Below, one piece after another: positions 57,685 to 64,000 of a DNA stretch of 64,000 nt. A program made the translations under genes and the position numbers. The stretch comes from Sphingomonas sp. Leaf20 (lineage in GTDB: Bacteria > Pseudomonadota > Alphaproteobacteria > Sphingomonadales > Sphingomonadaceae). The stretch is taken from contig NZ_LMKN01000001.1 of assembly GCF_001421535.1 (NCBI RefSeq), positions 1,214,267 to 1,278,266 on the forward strand, written 5' to 3'. The notes beneath the pieces were generated by a model, which was not told the DNA's origin, ran no database searches, and was given only the letters and a program-made list of their open reading frames with translations. Numbering within the stretch: position 1 is the first letter of the stretch; the number at the start of each line of letters is the position of its first letter.

Positions 57685-59943
57685 TCAGCGCGCAATCCCA
57701 CCCGCGGCCAGAACCGCCAGCGTCACCAGCTCGCTCGCCGTGCTCGTCATCGGCGCGACCTGCACCGGCTTCTCCATGCCGATCAGCATCGGCCCGATCA
57801 CCGAATCGCCACCCAGCTCGCGCAGCAGCTTGGCCGAGATATGCGCGGACTGCAGGCCCGGCATGATCAGCACGTTCGCCGGCCCCGACAGCCGCGCGAA
57901 CGGATAGTTCGCCAGCTGCTTCGGATTGAGCGCAACGTCGGGCGCCATCTCGCCTTCATATTCGAACCCGACCTGACGGCCGTCGAGCACGGTCACCGCA
58001 TCGCGGATATTGTCGAGCCACTCGCCCTTCGGGTTGCCGAAATTCGAATAGCTCAGGAACGCGACGCGCGGCTCATGCCCCATGCGACGCGCGACTGCCG
58101 CGGTCTGCTCGGCGAAATCGGCGAGCTGTTCGGCGGTCGGACGTTCGTTGACCGTGGTGTCGGCGATGAACACCGTGTGGCTCTGCCCGACGAGCAGATG
58201 GATACCGAACGGCGTCTTCCCCGCCGCCGGATCGATCACGCGGTAGATCTGGCGCATCGTCTCGCCGTACGTACGCGTGATGCCGGTGATCATCGCATCG
58301 CCCTCGCCGAGCTGCAGCAGCAGCGCACCGAAGATGTTGCGATCTTGGTTCACCATCCGCTCGCAATCACGACGCAGATAGCCGCGGCGCTGGAGCCGGG
58401 CATAGAGCAACTCGACCATTCGCGGCACCAGCGGCGAGACGCGGCTGTTGTGCAGCTCGAAGCTTTCAGGATCGGTGACGCCCAGCGCGCGCAGCCGGTC
58501 TGGCACGTCGTCGCGACCGACCAGCACCGGGGTGCCATAGCCACCCTCCTTGAACGCGATCGCCGCGCGCAGCACGACCTCTTCCTCGCCCTCGGCGAAG
58601 ATGACGCGCTTGGGATGCGCCCGAGCGCCCTCATAGGCCATCGACAGCACCGAAGTGGTCGGGTTGAGGCGCGCGCGCAGCGACTGGCGATACGCCTCGA
58701 TGTCGAGGATCGGCTTGGTCGCGACGCCCGATGCCATCGCCGCCTTGGCGACCGCGACGGGAACGACCTCCATCAGCCGCGGATCGAACGGCGCAGGAAT
58801 GATATAGGCCGGACCAAAGCTGTGGCTGACGCCGTACGCCAGCGCCACTTCCTCGGGCACACGCTCGCGCGCGAGCTCGGCGATCGCGTTCGCTGCGGCG
58901 ATCTTCATCGCGTCGTTGATCCCCGTCGCGCGGACGTCGAGCGCACCGCGGAAGATGAACGGGAAGCACAGTACGTTGTTGACCTGGTTCGGATAATCCG
59001 ACCGGCCCGTCGCGACGATCGCGTCGGGGCGCGCGGCCATCGCCAGCTCCGGGCGGATCTCGGGCTCGGGATTGGCCATCGCGAAGATGATCGGCGCCGC
59101 CGCCATGTCCTTGACCATCTCGGGCTTGAGCGCGCCTGCCGCCGACAGGCCGAGGAATACGTCCGCGCCGACCAGCGCCTCGGTCAGCGTCCGCGCGCTG
59201 CTCGTCGTGGCATGCGCCGACTGCCACTGGTTCACGTCGTCGCGACCCTGATAGATCACACCCGTACGGTCACACATGATGACGTTGTCGGGGCGGACAC
59301 CCATCGCCTTCATCAGCTCGGTGCACGCGATCGCCGCGGCCCCTGCGCCGTTGACGACCAGCTTGATGTCGCCGAGCTTGCGCCCGGTAACCCGGCAGGC
59401 GTTGATCAGCCCCGCCGCGCAGATGATCGCGGTGCCGTGCTGGTCGTCATGGAACACCGGGATGTTCATGCGTTCGCGCAGCGTCTGCTCGATGATGAAG
59501 CACTCAGGTGCCTTGATGTCCTCGAGGTTGATGCCGCCGAACGTCGGCTCCATGAGCTCGACCGCGTCGATGAAGCGATCGACGTCCTCGGTCTTCAGCT
59601 CGATATCGATCGAATCGACGTCGGCGAAGCGCTTGAAGAGCACCGCCTTGCCCTCCATCACCGGCTTGGACGCGAGCGCGCCGAGATTGCCCATCCCGAG
59701 GATCGCGGTCCCGTTCGAAATCACCGCGACCAGATTGCCCTTGGCGGTATAGTCATACGCGGTCGAGGGATCGTCGGCGATCGCCTGCACCGGGATGGCC
59801 ACGCCGGGCGAATAGGCGAGCGCGAGGTCGCGCTGCGTCGCCATCGGTTTCGACGCAATGATCTCGAGCTTCCCGGGACGGCCTTCCGAATGGAACAGCA
59901 GCGCTTCGCGTTCGGAGAACTGGAGATTATTGTCGTCGGACAT
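57685..59943 (-). CDS. maeB: NADP-dependent malic enzyme with phosphotransacetylase-like domain
   Basis: 752 residues from the ATG at 59943 (MSDDNNLQFSEREALLFHSEGR). The malic-enzyme half has AYSPGVAIPVQAI, PVMEGKAVLFKRFADVD, PVFHDDQHGTAIICAAGL and KLVVNGAGAAAIACTELM; the C-terminal half (about 430-752) is phosphotransacetylase-like (HPKRVIFAEGEEEVVLRAA, GIHLLVGQSHTVFIADTTVN). This layout is the MaeB type. Converts malate to pyruvate plus CO2 with NADPH. Divergent from mutS with a 127-bp spacer. Confidence 0.95.
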   Translation of the reverse strand: MSDDNNLQFSEREALLFHSEGRPGKLEIIASKPMATQRDLALAYSPGVAIPVQAIADDPSTAYDYTAKGNLVAVISNGTAILGMGNLGALASKPVMEGKAVLFKRFADVDSIDIELKTEDVDRFIDAVELMEPTFGGINLEDIKAPECFIIEQTLRERMNIPVFHDDQHGTAIICAAGLINACRVTGRKLGDIKLVVNGAGAAAIACTELMKAMGVRPDNVIMCDRTGVIYQGRDDVNQWQSAHATTSSARTLTEALVGADVFLGLSAAGALKPEMVKDMAAAPIIFAMANPEPEIRPELAMAARPDAIVATGRSDYPNQVNNVLCFPFIFRGALDVRATGINDAMKIAAANAIAELARERVPEEVALAYGVSHSFGPAYIIPAPFDPRLMEVVPVAVAKAAMASGVATKPILDIEAYRQSLRARLNPTTSVLSMAYEGARAHPKRVIFAEGEEEVVLRAAIAFKEGGYGTPVLVGRDDVPDRLRALGVTDPESFELHNSRVSPLVPRMVELLYARLQRRGYLRRDCERMVNQDRNIFGALLLQLGEGDAMITGITRTYGETMRQIYRVIDPAAGKTPFGIHLLVGQSHTVFIADTTVNERPTAEQLADFAEQTAAVARRMGHEPRVAFLSYSNFGNPKGEWLDNIRDAVTVLDGRQVGFEYEGEMAPDVALNPKQLANYPFARLSGPANVLIMPGLQSAHISAKLLRELGGDSVIGPMLIGMEKPVQVAPMTSTASELVTLAVLAAGGIAR

Positions 59944-60070
59944 GCGCGGGGCCTCGGGGGTATCTGGGGGGGAGCCCATGCCTTTACGGAACGCGTGGCT
60001 GTTCGTCACCCCTTGAGCGGTCCATGCGAGCGCTATTGGAGCCTGACGCGTCTTTCGCTACCCCGCGGCA

Positions 60071-62677
60071 ATGCCCACTCCCGCCCCTACCCCCATGATG
60101 ACGCAATATCTCGGCCTGAAGGCGGAGGCCGACGACTGCCTGCTATTCTATCGCATGGGAGATTTTTTCGAACTCTTCATGGACGATGCGCGGATTGCCG
60201 CGGCCGTGCTCGACATCGCCCTCACCGCAAGGGGCGAACATGACGGCAAGCCGATCCCGATGTGCGGCGTTCCCGTGCATGCCGCCACCGCCTATCTCCA
60301 GCGTCTGATCAAGGCTGGCCACCGCGTCGCAATCGCCGAGCAGGTCGAAAGCCCGGCAGAAGCCAAGGCGCGCGGCGGATCGAAGGCACTGGTCGCGCGC
60401 GCGATCGTCCGCGTCGTGACGGCGGGGACGCTGACCGAAGAAGCGCTGCTGGACGCGCGCTCGGACAATTGGTGCGTCGCGATCGGCGAGGCGGGCGGCA
60501 CCGTCGCGATCGCCGCCGCCGACGTCTCGACGGGGCGGTTCGAGATCGTCGAAGTCGCAAGCGACGCGGTTGGCGCCGAACTCGCGCGATTGGGCGCTGC
60601 CGAAGTCGTCGCATCGGAGACCGGCGGATACGAAGAGGTTGCCACGACCCTGCGCCCCAAGACGGACTTTGACAGCAACGCAGGCGAGGCGCGACTGAAG
60701 CGCCTGTACGGCGTCGCGACGCTCGACGGTTTCGGTCACTTCGGACGTGCAGGACTCGCCGCGGCGGGCGGTCTCGTCGCGTATCTCGAACATAATGCGA
60801 AGGGCGCACTGCCCTTTCTACGGCCGCCGCGGATCGGTCGTGCTACCGAAACGATGGCGATCGATGCAGCGACGCGGGAAAGCCTCGAACTGACCTGCAC
60901 GACGGGTGGCGCTCGAAAGGGCAGCCTGCTCGATGCGGTCGACCGTACGGTGACCGGCGCGGGGGCACGATTGCTGGGTGCCGATCTGGGAGCCCCGCTC
61001 ATGGACAAGGCCGCCATCGACGCACGGCTGGATCTAGTCCGGCTGTTTCATGAGGATCAGGGCCTGCGCGAACGGTTGCGATCAACGTTGCGCGCGCTGC
61101 CTGACATTGGCCGCGCACTGGGACGGCTGGCGGCAGGACGTGGTTCGCCGCGCGATCTTGGCCAGTTGCGCGATGGGCTGGACGGTGCGTGGAACCTCGG
61201 CGAGCGACTGGATGACATCGCCGATGGACCGCAGTTGCTCAGCGAGATCGCGCCGCGACTGCGCGGACATGGCGCGGTGATCGACCTGTTGAAGCGGGCG
61301 CTCGTTCCTTCGCCGCCGATCGAGGCGTCCGATGGCGGCTATATCGCGGCCGGGTACGACGCGGCACTCGACGATCTCCGCGACACGGGTGCGGGTGGCA
61401 GGCGCGCGATTGCAGCCCTCGAGGCAGAATTCCGGACGGCCACCGGTATCGCTGCCCTGAAGATCCGCCACAATGGCGTGCTCGGCTATCACGTCGAGGT
61501 TCCGGCGCGTGCTGCCGACCCGTTGATGAAACCCGAAAGCGGCTTCACGCACCGCCAGACGCTCGCTGGCGTGGTGCGCTTCAATACCCCCGCGCTTCAC
61601 GAGGTCGCGGCCAAGGTCAGCCAGGCGGGTGCGCATGCGCTGGCGGCGGAATCGGCCCATCTCGAGGATCTTACCGTCCGGGCACTGGCCGTTCGTGAGG
61701 CCATCGCCGCGACGGCGGATGCACTCGCTCGCCTCGACGTCGCGGCGGGGCTCGCCGAACGTGCAGCCGAGGGGGGCTGGGCACGCCCGACGCTGGTCGA
61801 TTACGCCTGTTTCGAGATCGAGGGCGGCCGGCATCCAGTCGTCGAGGCGGCGGTCGCGAAATCTGGCGACCGGTTCGTTGCCAACGACTGCAACCTGTCC
61901 GAATCGTCCCGACTATGGCTCGTTACCGGGCCGAACATGGGCGGCAAGTCGACGTTTCTCCGCCAGAATGCGTTGATCGCGGTCCTTGCGCAGGCGGGAA
62001 GCTACGTCCCTGCGAGCAAGGCGACGCTTGGGCTCGTCGATCGGCTGTTCAGCCGTGTCGGGGCATCGGATAATCTTGCACGCGGCCGATCGACATTCAT
62101 GGTCGAAATGGTCGAGACTGCCGCGATCCTCGCGCAGGCGACGCCGCGCTCGTTCGTGATCCTCGACGAGGTCGGGCGCGGTACATCGACCTATGATGGA
62201 CTCGCGATCGCATGGGCGGTGGTGGAGGCGATCCACGAGGATAATCGCTGCCGATGCCTGTTCGCCACGCACTATCATGAGCTGACGCGTCTTGCCGAGC
62301 GATGCGACGCGCTTTCGTTGCACCACGTCCGTGCGCGCGAATGGAAGGGCGAGCTCGTCCTGTTGCATGAACTCGCCGATGGTCCCGCCGACCGCAGCTA
62401 TGGTCTTGCGGTCGCGCGGTTGGCGGGCATGGCGCCGGTCACGGTGCAGCGGGCCAAGGCCGTTCTCGCCAAGCTGGAGGCGGGCCGTGCGAAGACGGGC
62501 GGACTTGCCGCCGGCCTCGACGACCTCCCGCTGTTCGCCGCAGCCGCGCAGGTCGAGGAGGTGGCGTGCGACCTGCTCCGCGAGGATCTGGCGAACCTTG
62601 ATATCGATGCGATGAGCCCGCGCGATGCGCTCGAGGCGCTGTATCGCCTCAAGGCGCTCGCCAGGGAGGAAGCTTAA
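60071..62677 (+). CDS. mutS: DNA mismatch repair protein MutS
   Basis: 868 residues. The mismatch-binding motif is in YRMGDFFELFMDDA near the N-terminus; the ATPase Walker A is GPNMGGKSTFLRQ (about residue 619), followed by STFMVEMVETAAILAQ, VILDEVGRGTSTYDGLAIAWA and FATHYHEL. Recognises mispairs and starts repair with MutL, which is not in this window. Codon use is slightly less GC-biased than in the 1-45 kb genes. It is followed by the tRNA-Val gene. Confidence 0.97.
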   Translation: MPTPAPTPMMTQYLGLKAEADDCLLFYRMGDFFELFMDDARIAAAVLDIALTARGEHDGKPIPMCGVPVHAATAYLQRLIKAGHRVAIAEQVESPAEAKARGGSKALVARAIVRVVTAGTLTEEALLDARSDNWCVAIGEAGGTVAIAAADVSTGRFEIVEVASDAVGAELARLGAAEVVASETGGYEEVATTLRPKTDFDSNAGEARLKRLYGVATLDGFGHFGRAGLAAAGGLVAYLEHNAKGALPFLRPPRIGRATETMAIDAATRESLELTCTTGGARKGSLLDAVDRTVTGAGARLLGADLGAPLMDKAAIDARLDLVRLFHEDQGLRERLRSTLRALPDIGRALGRLAAGRGSPRDLGQLRDGLDGAWNLGERLDDIADGPQLLSEIAPRLRGHGAVIDLLKRALVPSPPIEASDGGYIAAGYDAALDDLRDTGAGGRRAIAALEAEFRTATGIAALKIRHNGVLGYHVEVPARAADPLMKPESGFTHRQTLAGVVRFNTPALHEVAAKVSQAGAHALAAESAHLEDLTVRALAVREAIAATADALARLDVAAGLAERAAEGGWARPTLVDYACFEIEGGRHPVVEAAVAKSGDRFVANDCNLSESSRLWLVTGPNMGGKSTFLRQNALIAVLAQAGSYVPASKATLGLVDRLFSRVGASDNLARGRSTFMVEMVETAAILAQATPRSFVILDEVGRGTSTYDGLAIAWAVVEAIHEDNRCRCLFATHYHELTRLAERCDALSLHHVRAREWKGELVLLHELADGPADRSYGLAVARLAGMAPVTVQRAKAVLAKLEAGRAKTGGLAAGLDDLPLFAAAAQVEEVACDLLREDLANLDIDAMSPRDALEALYRLKALAREEA

Positions 62678-62696
62678 GCAACCCTATCGGTGCATA

Positions 62697-62772
62697 TGGT
62701 GGGCGCTGACGGGTTCGAACCGCCGACCTACTCGGTGTAAACGAGCCGCTCTACCAGCTGAGCTAAGCGCCC
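62697..62772 (-). tRNA. tRNA-Val (anticodon TAC)
   Basis: Reading the reverse strand: acceptor GGGCGCT pairs with AGCGCCC, D arm GCTCAGCTGGTAGAGC, anticodon loop TTTACAC with TAC at positions 34-36, T arm GGCGGTTCGAACC with the TTCGAA core. CCA is encoded at the 3' end (62697-62699). It lies 20 bp downstream of mutS on the opposite strand. Confidence 0.95.
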
Positions 62773-62850
62773 TCACGAGGACCAGGCCCCGGAGACCCAT
62801 GCCCGATGCCAAAGCGCGGGCCTGGGGGCAACCCCCAATGCGACCATCTG

Positions 62851-63813
62851 TCAGGCAATCCGCAATTCCTCGCGCAGGACGCTCGTCATATAGCCGTGCA
62901 TCGCGGCGCGCGCTTGCGACGACAGCGCCATATAGGCGCGGCGGCGGTCGTGCGGGTCGCGCTCGCGTTCGAACAGGCCGTCGTCGGTCATCCGCGCGAT
63001 CCAACGTAACGCCGTCGTCGCCGCTACGGCGGATGCGATGCACAGACTCGACACCGATACGCGCCGGCTTTCGAGTTCGGCTGCATAGAGATCGAGCAGC
63101 ATGTCCCAGCCCGGATCCTCGAACAATGTCTTCGTGAAGAACTGGTCGCGCATTCGCCGCGTGCGGATGGCGCGGCGGATTTCGGGGGCGCCATGCGACG
63201 GAATGGCGGGTGGCGCACCGTACCGATCGATGCGGTCCCCGACGATCGACGGCGGCCGGCGATCGCTTTCCTGTTCGGTCCGCGTAAGGCGCGCCAGCGC
63301 CTCGGCGATACGGCTCACCTCGACGTTCAGTCGCTCGAGGCGGGCGCTGTCGCTTTCGCGATTGATATCGAACACGCTGTCGGGACCCCGCGCCTGCTCG
63401 ATCGCCTGCGCCACCGCGCCGACGCATTCGCCGATCCCGGGGTTCACCAGCAGTGCGGTTCCGCCACCGAGCGTTACCGCGGCGATCGCGTCGATCTGCT
63501 CGGGTGCAAGCGCGATGACCAGCGCGGCGCGGTCGCCGGCAGCCCAGGCAACGATCGCACCGAGACGCTCGGCGATCGTCCCGGGTTCGATCCCCGCCGC
63601 ATCGACGAGCACGACCCGCGGCACGGGCTGTCGTTCCAGCGAATCATGCCAGCCGATCCGCCCCACCATCCGCCCGCCCAGCGCGGTGAACGCCGTCGCC
63701 AGCCGGTCGCTCCCGGCATCACGCGAAGACAGAAACGTGGACGGGTCGGCGATCAGAACCGCTTCGACACCGTTTTGGTACCGAATGTCGTTCGCTGGCT
63801 CGTGCATCGCCAT
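62851..63813 (-). CDS. MarR-type winged-helix protein with an N-terminal pseudo-receiver-like domain
   Basis: 320 residues from the ATG at 63813. The C-terminal winged helix (about 205-310) has WDMLLDLYAAELESRRVSVS, ALRWIARMTDDGLFERERDP and DRRRAYMALSSQARAAM, as in MarR/PadR-type repressors. The N-terminal 140 residues (VLIADPSTFLSS, RVVLVDAAGIEPG, ALVIALAPEQIDAIAAVTLGGG) look like a response-regulator-like fold but lack the acidic-pair-plus-Asp phosphoacceptor pattern. A helical linker (about 150-200) may be coiled coil. Signal unknown. Confidence 0.8.
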   Translation of the reverse strand: MAMHEPANDIRYQNGVEAVLIADPSTFLSSRDAGSDRLATAFTALGGRMVGRIGWHDSLERQPVPRVVLVDAAGIEPGTIAERLGAIVAWAAGDRAALVIALAPEQIDAIAAVTLGGGTALLVNPGIGECVGAVAQAIEQARGPDSVFDINRESDSARLERLNVEVSRIAEALARLTRTEQESDRRPPSIVGDRIDRYGAPPAIPSHGAPEIRRAIRTRRMRDQFFTKTLFEDPGWDMLLDLYAAELESRRVSVSSLCIASAVAATTALRWIARMTDDGLFERERDPHDRRRAYMALSSQARAAMHGYMTSVLREELRIA

Positions 63814-63944
63814 GGCCGCCCCTTCCGTCTCAGTCCAAACGGGCAATAGGCCATGAAACAGGCCGGCGTTACACCCGAACTGGATCAGATCCCGGCGGAC
63901 TTCGCGATGCCCGGGCCGGGACCGCGCCCGACGTCGTCAGCGCG

Positions 63945-64000
63945 TCAGTCGAGCGCCTTGACGATTTCCTCGACCATCTTCTTCGCGTCGGCGAGCAACA
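63945..64000 (-). CDS. pntB: 3' end of probable transhydrogenase beta subunit
   Basis: Only the last 17 codons and the TGA stop (63945-63947) are inside the window: LLADAKKMVEEIVKALD. PntB proteins end in a similar LFGDAKxxxExxVxA pattern, so NAD(P) transhydrogenase subunit beta is the most likely identity. The call rests on a very short tail and the rest is beyond the window edge. Confidence 0.5.
   Translation of the reverse strand, partial: LLADAKKMVEEIVKALD

Noticed and set aside
57595..60243. Open frame of 882 codons on the + strand opposite maeB
   Set aside because: Same cause as above: maeB motifs are clear on the other strand and the frame has no motif or ribosome-binding site.

Overview
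This is a GC-rich chromosomal window from an alphaproteobacterium, most likely a sphingomonad (Sphingomonas or a close relative). The assignment rests on strong C/G third-position codon bias, a dispersed polyhydroxybutyrate (PHB) gene set (phbB, phaC, phasin), a single Rel/SpoT-type alarmone enzyme, alphaproteobacterial neighbours such as a DUF6456 gene, and housekeeping genes of alphaproteobacterial type (rpmB, lgt, murA, mutS, folD, argB, clpS). No rRNA, prophage, transposase or CRISPR array is visible. One tRNA-Val gene is present.

Layout. 0-1.2 kb: three small reverse-strand genes of lower GC, the first cut by the window edge. 1.2-9.4 kb: CNNM/HlyC membrane protein, OmpA-like lipoprotein, tadA, rpmB, a phytase-like secreted protein, glycine-zipper protein, phbB, and hemH coupled to a molybdopterin oxidoreductase (9.4-11.6 kb). 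12-22.5 kb: acyl-CoA ligase, lgt, MidA-like methyltransferase, GNAT, pgeF, cystathionine gamma-synthase-type enzyme, phosphoribosyltransferase, murA, Crp/Fnr regulator. 22.5-26 kb: clpS and the PHB granule genes. 26-34 kb: aminotransferase, thioesterase, HxlR regulator, rsh, DUF885 hydrolase. 33.8-38.6 kb: a surface-glycan cluster (GT2, small membrane protein, methyltransferase, GtrA, putative GT-C transferase). 39-45 kb: marC, folD, DUF167, yggT, argB, queuosine-precursor transporter, nucleoside transporter. 45-57.5 kb: fasciclin protein, DapF-like protein, DUF6456 protein and a divergent XRE regulator with a palindromic operator, EI24 protein, MlaA-like protein, queG, an ABC-2 exporter, cytochrome P450, msrB, CHAP protein, SDR. 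57.7-64 kb: maeB, mutS, tRNA-Val, a MarR-type regulator with an unusual N-terminus, and the 3' end of a probable pntB.

The most striking non-genic feature is a family of about thirty REP-like palindromes, mostly in gaps between genes from 3.4 to 45.2 kb. The stem sequence varies between copies but pairing is kept, and many copies form alternating arrays with a period near 110 bp. They are absent from 45.2 to 64 kb. A separate pair of roughly 165-bp MITE-like elements lies at 3.45-3.91 kb.

The points most worth follow-up are the REP arrays, the DapF-like protein with altered active-site motifs in a small regulated locus, the phasin with two plausible starts and a PhaR-type box, and the Gtr-like glycan cluster.
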